DNA of 64,000 bases from contig CM060125.1 in the NCBI GenBank assembly GCA_030522415.1, forward strand, positions 27,072,667-27,136,666. The letters run 5' to 3'. Below are positions 9,656-20,141 of this stretch, piece by piece; within the stretch, counting starts at the first letter, position 1, and every line of letters starts with the position of its first letter. Source of the stretch: Channallabes apus. Lineage: Eukaryota; Chordata; Actinopteri; Siluriformes; Clariidae. Both the position numbers and the translations under genes were made by a program. Under the pieces are notes generated by a model. It did no database searches. It worked only from the letters and a program-made list of their open reading frames with translations, and was not told the origin of the DNA.

Positions 9656-12534
9656 ACATCTACAATAGTACAGGAAAAATGTGTCTTCTATGTAATTTAA
9701 ATGTCATCATGATGTTACTGGAGAACATCATGTCGAGCTACACGTGTCGTTCCTGAGCTGCCTGTTGATTGGGACACGTTCACATTTCATACAAACGTCC
9801 ATAACCTTCATTGTGTTAAAGCTACTTTGCGACAATGATGAGCGCTATACAAATAAATGTGAATTTAACTTCATTACTGATTGTCGTGTTGTTTCAGAGC
9901 GCGAGGAGCGTGAGCGTCAGGAGCAGGAGCAGAGAGAGGAGGAGGAGCGCGAGTACCAGGAGCGCCTGCGCAAGCTAGAGGAGCAGGAGAGGAAGCAGCG
10001 CGCCAGGCAGCAGGAGATCGAGGATCGTGAGCGACGCAAGGAGGAAGAGCTGAGGAAGCCCCCGGAAGAGAAGGCGGCCACCAAGGTCAACAAAACACAG
10101 CAAAAAGAACAACACACAAACATTCAGCCACTCATTGTCTATACACTTTGCTCTCTAGCGCGCTCTGGTGGTTTTTTTTGTGGTGTGTTTGCAAAGCACA
10201 AGTTTTTTTTTTTTTTTTTTTTTAGCAGAACTTGCTCAAGGCCCACCATTTATTTATTTTTTTTTTTTACTTAAGGAAGTAAATGATCCTGGGCTTTTTA
10301 AACATCATTTACTTTTTTATTTACCTTTTATTTTAAAGATTTTTTTTTCTCCACATCGCTTTTTGGCTTACGTGTTCCTCAACAGTGTTGTGTGTTTACA
10401 TACCGGCAGATACCGTGCAGCATGACTGAAGCGGTTAATTTAACTGGTGACGCTTTATGTGGAATTAAATTGGAGCACTCGTGAATCTTATGACTCGAAT
10501 TTAATTTGGTTTGTTTACAAGGTAATTGAAGCCAATAGATGCTGGTTGTATAACGGGCACCTCCACTGTGCTCCAGTGACTTGAAAGCAAACCCTGCAAA
10601 CAAGACGTCTTGTTAAACTTTAAGTAGCAACCAAAAAAATTATAATAAATGCTTCTGTCTCATTTCCACTTCCTTATTCTGCTGACGGTGTGAAAAGAAA
10701 AAAAAACCTCGAGTCTTCGAGCTGGCTGTTCCTTTTTTTTTTTTTCCACCATCCTCGTAATGATGACTTGCAAAACCCTTTTTTCTTTGCTGCTCATTAT
10801 TGATGCATAAAGACCAGCTTGGAGTGTAATTTGCTCTAATGACCGATAAGTGTCATGCACGAGTGTGTTCCAGGTTAAATCCAAGTCTAAACAACTAGAC
10901 CAGACCGTTAACGTATGGTGGTGTAAGTTAATAACAAGGTCGTTCCAGTGAATGTTGCTCTGTTACTGCAGGACTGGGCTGAGAAGGACGATGGCGCCTG
11001 GAGGAAGCGTACAGAGACCACTGATTCGGAGTGGAGACGTCCTGCTCCTGATAAGTGAGTGGATGCTAATTAGGATTCTTCCGGGAGGTCAGACCCTGAG
11101 CGAACACTATGAAGAACAGTAATCCTACATTGGTATTGTTTTGTAGAATGTGGTTGCGGTTGTTTAACATTTCGATTTAACTTTTGAAGCAGGGATTGGC
11201 GTCAGGAAGGACGTGAAGAAAATGAACGCGAGGAGCCGGAGCCAGCCTTCAGAAGGGGCGGCGAGAGTTCACGTCGCGGACCTTCGGATGACCGAGGCCT
11301 TCGTAGAGGCTTCGATGATGACCGTGCACCCAGACGTGGCTTTGACGACGATCGCGGCCCCCGGCGCGGCTTTGATGACGATCGCGGCCCCCGGCGTGGT
11401 TTTGATGACGACCGTGGCCCCCGGCGCGGCTTCGACGAAGATCGCGGCCCCCGACGCGGCATGGACGATGATCGTGGTCCTAGGAGGGGATTTGACGATG
11501 ACCGCGGTCCTCGCCGCGGCATGGACGAGCCCAGAGCCTCCAGACGTGGCGCTGATGATGACTGGGGTCCTAGGAGAGGCGGCGGCGGCGGCGATGATGA
11601 GAGAGGAGGAAGGAGGGGCGGCGATGACGAGAGAGGAAGCAGATGGGGTGGTGATGACGAGAGAGGAGGAAGGAGGGGCGGTGACGACGCCAAGCCTTGG
11701 AAACCTTTGGGCAGACCAGGTGTGGATGATGTTTTATAGGATTTTATGAATTAGTAATTTTTACAGCTGTTTTCTGTAAAATTACAAATGACCGCCCTTT
11801 TTTTGTTTTGTTTTTTGTGCACACAGGTGGCTGGAGAGAGAGGGAGAAGGCTCGTGCGGATAGCTGGGGTCCTCCTCGTGAATCTGGTGACCAGGATGAT
11901 GACGAACGCGATGGAGACGATAGTCACGAGGAAGAACGTTTCAGAGAGCGTCGTCCACCCAGGTACTCGTGCGTCGCCTGAGTGGTGGGGAAAAAAATGG
12001 TGCTTTTAAAAAAAAAATTGGCAAATAAGGAACCTGCAGGAAGATGTTTAGTGTGAGTAACCTGGAACCAATCTAAAACTTGAACCTTGGTTGTAGGGAG
12101 GAAGGAGCCTGGAGGAAGGGCGGGTCTGACGAGCCCAGCAGTTGGCGTGACAGCCGCCGTGAGGACTTCGATCGTGGTGAACGGCGTGACGTCCGAGACC
12201 GCCGTGATGACCGGGACCGCGATCGTGAAAACAGACCCGCAAACCGGGACCATGAAGAGGGTGAGGCTCTTGTTTACATTTGACTATTTTTTTTTTATTG
12301 GTTGTTTCAAACGTTCGTGTGTGTGACCTGGCGTGCTTCATGCGTGATTCAGGCGGTTCCTGGCGCCGTGCAGAGGAACGTCGAGACGAACGCAAGGAAG
12401 ACCATGACACTCCCCCGAGACCTCGCGACCGCAACGGTGACAGAAACGCCTGGCGCTCCGATAAAGAAAAAGACCCCCAGCGACGCACCAAGAACGAGAC
12501 GGACGATGACGGCTGGACCATGGTGCGCCGCTGA
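920..12534 (+). CDS. eif3a: eukaryotic translation initiation factor 3 subunit A (22 coding exons)
   Basis: This is the largest eIF3 subunit, a scaffold of the complex that recruits mRNA and the 40S ribosome in the cytoplasm. Coding exons: 920-968, 1728-1918, 3557-3693, 3831-3994, 4080-4279, 4377-4585, 4703-4874, 5492-5596, 5687-5785, 5891-6007, 6100-6285, 6458-6805, 8030-8134, 8390-8503, 8819-8941, 9031-9184, 9898-10085, 10972-11054, 11193-11719, 11827-11962, 12097-12260, 12353-12534. Total 3753 nt, 1250 residues; all introns are GT-AG and the phases agree. The start is the family start [20 protein letters not shown]-type helical region spans roughly residues 315-500. A long charged coiled-coil/spectrin-like region follows (about 540-890). 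Next come a decapeptide-repeat tail and an Arg/Asp-rich C-terminus ending DDGWTMVRR. Human EIF3A has 1382 residues; the shortfall is mostly in the repeat tail. The donor at 10086 (gtcaac) is weak. No frame damage is seen. Confidence 0.97.
2006..2424 (+). mobile_element. Internally deleted Tc1-like element in eif3a intron 2
   Basis: The element is 419 bp, is flanked by TA on both sides (the Tc1/mariner target), and has near-perfect terminal inverted repeats beginning CACTATATGGACAAAT. Between the ends, readable transposase C-terminal pieces are on the plus strand: a motif around HDRAPVHKA, then [14 protein letters not shown], corresponding to the catalytic DD(E) region of Tc1-type enzymes, then a PTSVP stretch. 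The N-terminal half is missing and the frame is broken, so it is non-autonomous. Confidence 0.85.
2489..2950 (+). pseudogene. Decayed mariner-type transposase C-terminus in eif3a intron 2
   Basis: Reading plus-strand from about 2700, the frame carries a block ending in [11 protein letters not shown], then [13 protein letters not shown], an in-frame TAA at 2855-2857, then [20 protein letters not shown] and a terminal DVEKD followed by TAA at 2948-2950. The SPDLAP-type motif, the (S/D)DEV block and the GDYVEK-like end are hallmarks of mariner transposases. The internal stop and the missing first half mark it as dead. The upstream part of the frame (2489-2690) is not recognised. Confidence 0.7.
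3152..3172. repeat. Poly-T tract in eif3a intron 2
   Basis: This is a run of 21 T. A (GAT)n microsatellite lies nearby at 3755-3778 in intron 3. The rest of 2951-3556 shows nothing recognisable. Confidence 0.9.
4923..5405. repeat. Dispersed repeat fragments in eif3a intron 7
   Basis: The intron starts with a segment reading ACAGGTAGTCCCCGACTTA and several near-repeats of a TTCGAGTTA/TTCGTAGAAG type, resembling a DNA-element end. It finishes at 5335-5405 with TGTAAAGCTGTTTTGAGACA and a GCGCTATACAAATAA tail, a retroposon 3' end seen very widely in fish. A related tail (CTACTTTGCGACAATG, GCGCTATACAAATAA) recurs at 9818-9862 in intron 16. Family names are not assigned. Confidence 0.55.
7011..7562. 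mobile_element. hAT-type non-autonomous element (MITE-like) in eif3a intron 12
   Basis: The ends are inverted: AGGGCTGTAGCTATCGAATA on the left (7016 on) and the complement of a segment reading CGAGGAATCGTTTCAGCCCT on the right (ending 7560). An 8-base direct repeat GTGTGCAG lies at 7003-7010 and 7563-7570, the duplication size expected for hAT elements. The interior has TAATCGA blocks near both ends and no transposase reading frame. The remaining intron DNA (7571-8029) is AT-rich without recognisable content. Confidence 0.7.
9400..9870. repeat. Repeat-rich segment of eif3a intron 16
   Basis: From 9400, CAGCGGTTCTCAGCTGGTTT followed by GGACCCACA resembles the left end of a widespread DNA-element family. 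A T-run of 28 lies at 9624-9651. A retroposon tail shared with intron 7 is at 9818-9862, immediately before exon 17. No coding content is seen. Confidence 0.5.
10086..10971. other. eif3a intron 17, low-complexity, no gene
   Basis: The intron is AT-rich with several T-runs (10203-10223, 10257-10269, 10733-10745). No transposase, tRNA-like sequence or extra exon could be recognised. Open frames on either strand here are short and of low complexity. Confidence 0.6.
11311..11690 (+). repeat. eif3a: Coding minisatellite: nine 30-bp units encoding the eif3a decapeptide repeats
   Basis: Within exon 19, 11311-11580 is nine consecutive 30-bp units encoding variants of [10 protein letters not shown] (start residue F, M or A; one unit reads [10 protein letters not shown] and one [10 protein letters not shown]). 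Shorter [15 protein letters not shown] units follow to about 11690. Human EIF3A carries a longer array of the same decapeptide in its C-terminal third. Unit length is preserved but codons vary, so the array is under coding constraint. Number variation between individuals is plausible. Long open frames on the other strand here are shadows of the repeat. Confidence 0.9.
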
Positions 12535-12990
12535 ACGTCTCCCCGATAGCCTCCACAACCTCGATCTATTAATTAATCACATTGATATTGTGACAACAAC
12601 TTCTGACGTAATTGTTAACCAAATTATCATATAGAATTTTACAAAGTTTGACTTGTTATGCCAAACCTGGTGAGAGCCAGTCGTTCTGTCTTTGGGAGTC
12701 ATTTTGACCTTCTCTACATCGTTTTGCTTTTGTGCATGCATGGAAGATTTAATCGATCTCTCTGAAAAGAAAAGAAATCCTTGTGTTTCCTCGAAACAGA
12801 GTGGGTGAAGAGATGCAATGTGAAAAATACACAAACGATTAGAATATCCTGAGATACTTTATGAAAACAGCTGACACGGAAGTTGGCTTTGATAAATTTT
12901 GATGGCAGTTGATTCCTCACTCTGGCTGCTGCTCCTGTCATGGGTTGTGTGCTTTTTAGAAATATGAAAACTTTATTAATAAAGTCATTT
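12535..12990 (+). terminator. eif3a: eif3a 3'UTR and polyadenylation signal
   Basis: After the TGA at 12532-12534 there is about 450 bases of AT-rich DNA, then AATAAA at 12978-12983, the first canonical poly(A) signal downstream. This gives a short 3'UTR. Confidence 0.7.
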
Positions 12991-15060
12991 GCTCAACAAA
13001 TAACTTCTTAGCTGTTACTCAATTATGATGGTATGGAAGACTAGACATTTATATACCATTAAATCATTACTAGAGATTCTCCATCTAATCATTCTTTTTT
13101 TTTTTCTCTTACTTTTTCTGCATGTTTTGTTGTCTGGTGTGAAATACCTGAAATACTTTCAGATTGCTAAACGTCACCAGGTAATACGAATCCTGTGCGA
13201 AGTGATGCCGCTGCTCTGTTCAGGGGAAAGCAGCTCAGAGTTTATACAAGTTGTCAGATGATGAGTAAAATATGTTTTAATTAAGTGTCATGTACGTAAT
13301 AAGATTTGATTTATTATGGAGGGAAATGAGGAACAAGATGCTTGCTCTTATCAGCAACTCAATCAACAACTTGTCGTAACCTGCAGCCTGAAGTGAAGGT
13401 GATCGTTTTCCTGTTCTGATGCTTTGTTGTTCCTCTTGTACACAGACGACTTGCTAGTGATTTACTATTTGAGTTTATTCCTGAGCAAGACACATTTATA
13501 GTTCTGTTTAATGTCTTGTTCACAAGATTGGCTGTCACTTAATTTATAGGAGCAACATTCTGTTAATTCAGCTAAAGTTTATATTTATTTGATGGTTCAC
13601 GGTGACCCCCACATAAATGACTGAGAGCATTTTGAAAATTCATCAGTTTATACTGGTTTTAGATATCGATCCACTAATAAAAATATCCAAAGATAAAGAT
13701 GTTATTGTAATACGAGTCCTCATAAAACATCTTGGTTCTTTTATAAACTTTATAAACAAGGTGTGTGGTGGTCCACTTCACCATTACGACTAGGATTCTG
13801 GAATGAAAAATTCAGAAATAAGTATTCACGGGTGTTAAAAAGAGACGGCCTTCCTGGTGTATTTTACTGAGGATCCTGATTGAAGCCGCATCATCATCTT
13901 TCATGTTAAACTTTGCACTGGTTTACAACTGTAGGCATATAACACAACTCCAACTCAATAAAATACTCAATGAGTGTTGATGAATTTTATGAAAATAAAT
14001 ACTTGTACTTGAGCTGATAAAATGAAATGAACTGTATGATCAAAGTAGAACAATTTTTACAGCATGAATAATTGCACAGTATAGGAGCTTTGCCTATAGG
14101 CCTATAGGCTTTGCCTATAGAGCTTTGCCTCCAGGAACATTGCAAAGCCTGGCAGGAGACCACCTTATCCATGCTCTGTGTGATGGTTGAGTCGCCTCAG
14201 GCAAGAAGATTGACCTGATGAAACCTTGGAAAATGGCCGTACCGTAGGCAGGAAATCAAATGCTGACATTTTAGCAACAACAACCAAATAAAAAGATTTG
14301 AACACTTGTATAATATAATGTTAAAGCATCATACAGTACTAATTTATGTTAGACTTTGGAAGGTCTAATGTGATTATTCATGCTGTATAAATCCTGGGTG
14401 GTTAAGATGATAAAGACTTTTAAGGTGGTTATAGAGAAAATGTATTCAAACAGTACTAGAGATTCTCCATCTAATAATTTTTAAGCAATACAAAAGTTTT
14501 AGTATTACTTAAAAGTATTAGTTTTAATTGTAAAAGTGTTTGATAAACATAAATATGCATGTGTGTAAATATAATACACAGATTATATAACTATTACTGG
14601 TTCATTGTCCAGAGCAGCATAACCCCTCCTTTCACCTCTCCAGGAGCCCCAGGTGGGACAGACCAGCTCTTCTTTCTCTTTCCTTCTTTCTGCTGGATTT
14701 AGTGGCCCACCTGGTTCCAGCACCTTCAGCTCACCTTCAGGCGGTCTCGATCCTGTGTGTCTCACAGTGACAGGTCAGACCTCACCCTCAGACCACTGAG
14801 CCACCAGTGCCTTCAAACAGCAGTGTGTTTTTTGGGGGGTTTGATCTTTGTACTTGACAATATACAAGTTAATTTCAAGGGTTTATTCAGGACTAAAAAC
14901 TCCAGGGTATTGAACTTAAGTGGGGAAGATGAGACGCCTTTTCACACACACTCTTTACCAGCTGAGCTACTCATACAACTTGCTCTTTTCTTCTTTTTAT
15001 TCAAGTCAGTACATCTTTTACATCACTTCACCACTCTGATGAGAGATTCAAAAGAAAATA
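12991..15060. other. Intergenic DNA between eif3a and the ISG12-like gene
   Basis: No gene is recognised. A block reading TACTAGAGATTCTCCATCTAAT occurs near 13069 and again, slightly changed, near 14454, so a dispersed repeat is present twice. Around 14090-14130 the words TTTGCCTATAG/GCCTATAGG repeat in a small local duplication. The GC-richer block 14600-14790 is not identifiable. Confidence 0.5.
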
Positions 15061-15075
15061 CACAACAAACTCCGG

Positions 15076-15150
15076 CTACAGTGTAGCGAAGTGGTAGTGT
15101 CGGTGACTTCAAAGGGCAACGTCTGCGGTTCGAATCCGTCTGGGGCTGTG
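15076..15150 (+). repeat. tRNA-like pol III promoter sequence (tRNA pseudogene or SINE head)
   Basis: A good A box TAGCGAAGTGG is at 15084-15094 and a consensus B box GGTTCGAATCC at 15127-15137, with tRNA-like spacing. The acceptor ends do not pair and the T stem is imperfect, so this is not called a functional tRNA. It is most likely the tRNA-derived head of a SINE or a tRNA relic. Confidence 0.6.
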
Positions 15151-15679
15151 TATGACGTCATGTTTCACTTGCTTTGATTTGAAAACGTGATGTCTGGTAA
15201 TAAATCACAGTAATATCAAGTTCAAATTACTTGAATTTTGCTGTTCAGGATAGAGACTGGTGCTCTAGTGGAATTAATGAAACAGGTTGGACCTGTCCTA
15301 AGGGTGGGAACAAAGAATAAGCAAATGACACACTGGGGGCTGATAGCAGGGTGTACTGAATCAGAAACTTGTTAAGACACATTATTCCTTCCAACAGTGT
15401 TTTTCAGGGTTTTTTCCCCCCTGTCTCTATGATATGTCTTAGGGATGTCAGACATGGACACATTAACTACATGATAGTGTCAACCACCCAGGGTTTATGG
15501 GTTTAATCCTAAACCCATAAGGGGAGAAAAAAAAATCATTCCCCCCCCCCTCCTTCATGTCTAGCTGTTCCACAGAAGAACAACTTGAGTGTAGGTTTCG
15601 TTTCTGTGCACCAGCTCCACCCCTCAGTCCTCCCTGTTATTTGCCTCATCATCCAGCACCGAGCTGCAGTGTTTACATC

Positions 15680-16797
15680 ATGGTTTCTCGTAAGTATGTC
15701 TCCTCTCAACCTCGCAGATCAGATCAAAGGGATTTTTAAGGATCTTATACGCTCACATGGTAACCGCGGTGAAGTTGGTTTTATATTGGACATTCGCCAC
15801 ACATTCAAGATTAACTCATCTGTTTATCAATAATTATGCAAAAAAATTTTTTTTAAATCGTATATTTTCTTACTCTGGAGTAGACAGAGAAACTAGTGCA
15901 AATAAAAATATTTTTTAGATCTTCTCCTGTTACAGCCTGCTGGAGCGAAATCTTTCAGAAACGCTACTTACCGCCGCGTTATAGCAATGGAGCCACTAAG
16001 GGACCGTCTAAAAAGTGCATGGCCAAGACCCAAACGTTTGTTTATTGAAGAATATACAAGATTACAGAGGAATACCTCACAGGACATCAAACATATTACA
16101 CTGTTAGGCTACAGTATGGATTATTTGTATATTTATTTGTTTGTTGAATTCATTAATTATTTTAATGTACATTATAAAATAAATTATTACACAGACAATT
16201 CTTGTGCCTATAAAACAGATAAGTTGTTTACTGAGAGTCGGGCTGTTTTTATGACTGGACTATAATCCACTCTATCATAGCTAATAACTACAACCATTGC
16301 CTTTGCAATATTCAGTCTGTTAATTTTTTTATTAATTTTTTATTAAAAAAAAAAAAGAATTTTCAATAGCTTTTTCGTTAAGTGGGTTACACATGTAAAA
16401 CCAACTGGACTATAATCCACTCCATCATAGCTAATAACTACAACCATTCCCTTTGCAATATTCAGTCTGTTAATTTTTTTAATTAATTTTTTATTACATT
16501 TTTTATTACATGGTATTGATGTGTTTCTTCTCTTGTCTGTCGCACAGCGATAATAATAGCAGCTGTAGCCGGAGCAGGTAAGCCATCGCTCTCCCTGTGT
16601 GTCTGTTCATCTAAACTAATCTGCTCTGTCATTAGCTAAATTCTCAACTCACACACACACACACACTGTACCAGGCTCCTTTGCCCCCTGACTTTGCCCC
16701 TCCTGATATGGTGGCAAAACTCCAGCATCAGATCTGCCACCATATCAGGAGGGGCAAAGTCAGCTCAGCTCAGGGCAAATTTTAGAGTCACGAGTTG

Positions 16798-16832
<35 letters not shown>

Positions 16833-19800
16833 TTCATTTCTTCCTGTTTTTTTTTTTTAATGCACAAAGAGAAGCATTTGGTTGGGAACAGTCAGGGGTT
16901 AAAGTAGAATTTAGGAGATTGCAACTTCTCAAGTAGGCTGTGATTTATATCCATGTTGCATTATTCACTCGAGGTTAAATTTTTTTTGTTCATGTTAACA
17001 AAAAGTTCTCATCAAGGGCTGCAGCCTTTCTGTGTAATCATATTAAAATTATATAGCTCTAACTAAACTTACCTGAAATTAAGTTCTCGTCACTTCCAAC
17101 TTCTCTACCCTACAGTGTGTGTGCTCTCATCTACAGACAAGATGTTACAATAAGAACATTAATCAAAAGATTTTTTTAAACTTCGCTTTTTCATAGCAGG
17201 GCCAATTTTTATTCATTTTTTTTGTTCTAGACGTGGCCTGAGATTTCGTCACTTGTGATGTGTCAGGAATCGAGAGTGATGCTACACAGCGTGTAAGGTT
17301 GTGGGTTGGAGGTACACGGTGCAAATAACCAGGGCACCACTAGTGGCGTGTAGAAAATAATCAATTAAATTCGTTAACTTTCTAATACTGAGTTTTACAG
17401 AGATTTAAGTCGTATCGTAAATCAAAAAGATAAAGTTTTCTACATTAAAAACATTTCATATTCACATCCTTCCACAGCCATCACCTGCACGGCTGATAAA
17501 GTACTTTTGTTAAAACATGCTATTGATCTGGAAACCATGTCGACTACATTTGATCAGCTGATCAGCTTCTGAACTGCTGCTGTGACTTCAACAAATCTGC
17601 AGAAAAAAGGGCAGCAATACAATTACAGAAATTTAGGACACAGCAGAGGAAGCTGGAAGAGTTTCCAAAAACTTTTTTTTTTTGTCACCAGGAACAGGAT
17701 TTGAAATTCAGATCAACAGAATAATGATGGAATTCAAAGAAAAGACAATATTTTGACAATAGCATTGTGGTAAAGCTCATGAACTCATTGCTTCTCACTC
17801 AAGTTGATTGGCAGATTTAGTGTAACAAACACTTTAAATTTACTGTTTGGAAGAAAAGGAAAAATCGCCACTTTTAATCACAATTTTATAAATTTATACA
17901 TAAAGCGATCGGCCATAACATTATGACTGGAGAAATGAATAAGATCTTGTGACAGAGGCACGTGTAAGTGGGTGGGATATATCAGAAAGTTGATGTGTTG
18001 GTAACGGAAATGATGGGCAAGGTCAAGGATTTGAACAACTGTGGCATGAAGGCTTGACGACAGGATCGGAGCAACTCCAAAACCGCAGCGATCATTGGAT
18101 GTTCCCAGGCTGCAGTGATAAGGAACTAATAAAAGTGGTCCAAGGGAAAGTAAACCTTTAAACCAGTGACAGACTCATGTTTAAGTCATAGGGCCGTGTA
18201 GTCTGTGGCAACAGAAGTGCTGCTGGACCTCAAATTGCTGAAAACATGAACGCTGGTTGAGATAGAAAGGAGTCAGCACATACAGTGCATCACAGCTTGA
18301 TGCGTCAGTGCCCATGCTGACCAGCGTCCTCCACCAAAAGCTCCTGCAAAGGGCACATGAACATCAGAACTGGACCACGGAGCAATGAACGAAAGTGATG
18401 TCTTCATCAATGTCTTCAAGAATGGTTTGAAGCACAAAACAAGTTAGGGTGTGGACTTGGCCTCCGGTCTGTCCTGATCTCAATCCAATTGAGTGTCTGT
18501 GGTGTGTGCTGGAAAAACAGTCCTAATCCATGGAGGCCACACCTCACAGCTTACTGGACTTAAACAATCTACTACTGATGGCTTGGTGCCAGATACCACA
18601 GAACACCTTCAGAGGTGGAGTCCATGCCTCAGTGTGCCAGGGCTGTTTGGGTTGCAAAAGGGGTGGAACTACCCACTATTGGGTGGACGGTCATAATATC
18701 CCATCTAAGCTCCATTTACCTGGCTTAGCAGATTGTGTCAAACACTTCTATAAATGTGTGAATAATCATAGTGTCACATGGACCTCCTAGCTTTGCACAA
18801 GATTTATTAAAATATAGCAAACAAATTAGCACAATAAATATTAAGCAGATTAAATACACAGTAAGGCTCCTAATTCTTTGGATACTTAAGGTTATTGCTA
18901 TACTGGTTGCCACAGTATATAGCAGGTGAAAATTTATTTGGTTTGCAGGTATCTGCATTTAAATTGGGTCAACTACAGTAATGCCACACTATTTATATAC
19001 AATCCCTCATTTTTTTTTTAAAGGACCAAAAGTAACTGAATATTTGGCTGCATCAATTCTACAGTTAAAATTTAGCATTTGGACTCTTGTCTGAACTTCC
19101 CTTTTAAGAATTAGCAGCAAAAATCTTTGGATTGAAATATCTAAAAACCGATCAAAAAGATAAAAACATCTGGTATGGTTAAATCAAATTAATATTTGGT
19201 GCATTCTTAAAACAAAAGAGTGCACTGGTCAGCTCAGGAACAAGAACGTCACAATGCCAAGAAGACCAGAAACTGGAGGATAAGAGAGTTTGTTCCTCAT
19301 AAAACAGCATTAAAACAGTTGACCAGATGAAAAACACTCTCCATGACGTATGTATATCTGTGTGAAAAAAATAAATCAATAGAAGCTGTCAATTATCACC
19401 AGAGAAATAGTGAAGGAAGGGTTAGAATTTGTTCTTGTGCCAGTTTGTCCAATAACTTAAAAAAATTGAGATGAGTAGGTATACAAGGTGCTGCAAGTCA
19501 ATATCCAGTTTCCTTCAAGGTTGCTCCCTGTTACTAGTGACTCTCACTGGATAGTAAATGGACTCTGACGACTGTTGGGTACGAATCAATATAACTTTCT
19601 AGAGATGCACTGATCTTATTCAGAGTTTTGGCATGATGTATCTGTTGACTCTTCCCAATGTCTGTTTAAAGCTGGCTCCGTGGTGTTAGCTCCTTTTCTG
19701 ATTTCGGCTGTTGGTTTCACCTCCGCTGGCGTCGCTGCAGGATCTGTTGCATCATCAATGATGTCATCAGCAGCTGTCGCTAACGGTGGGGGTGTGGCAG

Positions 19801-20017
19801 CAGGAAGCCTTGTCGCCACCTTGCAGTCTCTTGGTAACCACAGAAAAACTCTGAAATGCACACAACATTGTATTTATTGCTCTTTTCTCTGAATTAAGCA
19901 TAATGATGTCATTTAGGTGCAGCCGGCCTCACTAAAGCTGCCACAGTTACTGTGGCGTCTGCGGGAGCCGCAATTGGTGGGGCAACCAAATGGATGGCCA
20001 GGAATCTCTGGCGCTGA
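15680..20017 (+). CDS. ISG12/IFI27-like (FAM14 family) interferon-inducible membrane protein
   Basis: Family members are small, very hydrophobic proteins of mitochondrial or other internal membranes, induced by interferon and linked to apoptosis and antiviral defence. Exons: 15680-15689 (tentative), 16548-16577, 19672-19833, 19917-20017; together 303 nt, 100 residues, TGA at 20015-20017. The core reads [11 protein letters not shown], then [17 protein letters not shown] and [12 protein letters not shown], the diagnostic ISG12 region. The end is KWMARNLWR. Exons 2-4 have GT-AG sites and matching phases. The first exon is chosen because ATG GTT TCT C is followed by a strong donor (gtaagtatg) in the right phase. 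An alternative ATG at 15557 with a weaker donor at 15591 also fits and would give a longer N-terminus. No frame damage is seen. IFI27-like genes are often in tandem clusters; only one copy is intact here. A poly(A) signal AATAAA is at 20136-20141. Confidence 0.85.
16261..16505. repeat. Tandem duplication just upstream of ISG12-like exon 2
   Basis: A block starting TATAATCCACTCTATCATAG at 16261 recurs at 16411 with few changes, so the period is about 150 bases. Each copy ends in a T/A-rich run. The second copy ends 40-50 bases before the exon 2 acceptor at 16547, so the duplication lies next to the branch-point region. Confidence 0.85.
16689..16762. repeat. Perfect 28-bp inverted repeat in ISG12-like intron 2
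   Basis: 16689-16716 is the exact reverse complement of 16735-16762, separated by 18 bases (16717-16734). The arm begins TGACTTTGCCCCTCCTGATA. The RNA of either strand would form a strong hairpin. A (GT)n microsatellite follows at 16801-16831. No transposon ends were recognised at the borders. Confidence 0.95.
17904..18702 (+). mobile_element. Decayed Tc1-like element in ISG12-like intron 3
   Basis: The left end contains GCGATCGGCCATAACATTAT and the right end has GGTCATAATAT in opposite orientation. The interior shows, on the plus strand, a transposase relic reading VCPDLNPIE followed by CLW (18469-18505), the typical DLNPIEHLW site of Tc1 enzymes. Upstream is a [18 protein letters not shown] block near 18330-18375. 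The middle of the gene is deleted and the frames are broken. Confidence 0.75.
18676..19350. repeat. Duplicated segment, copy A (inside ISG12-like intron 3)
   Basis: This segment is similar along most of its length to 21775-22475. Shared words include AATCTTTGG(G/A)(C/T)TGAAA, GTCACAATGCC followed by AAGAAGACCAGAAAC or CAGAAGACCAGAAAC, and TGGTGCATT(A/C)TTAAAA. Copy A begins inside the right end of the neighbouring Tc1-like element and stops about 320 bases before exon 3. Confidence 0.75.
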
Positions 20018-20135
20018 AACCGTGTTTTCAACAAAGGAAAAACATGAAAAAACATTGTGTGCTTGCTTGTGGCTTAAAAAAATAATTATCAGACATCTTA
20101 TCAGTGTTTATGTTTTTATTACATTCTTTTGGTTG

Positions 20136-20141
20136 AATAAA
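20136..20141 (+). terminator. Poly(A) signal of the ISG12-like gene
   Basis: A canonical AATAAA lies 119 bases after the stop codon. It is the first such signal downstream. Confidence 0.6.

Noticed and set aside
11202..11693. 163-codon minus-strand frame, S/P/L-rich
   Set aside because: It is the complement of the eif3a decapeptide minisatellite; its own repeats follow from the coding strand.
15076..15150. Functional tRNA gene
   Set aside because: A and B boxes are good, but the acceptor arms do not pair and the T stem is imperfect.
15592..15609. TTTCGTTTC as an interferon-stimulated response element for the ISG12-like gene
   Set aside because: The spacing between the two TTTC half-sites is one base, whereas the element needs two. 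No convincing ISRE was found in 15000-15680.
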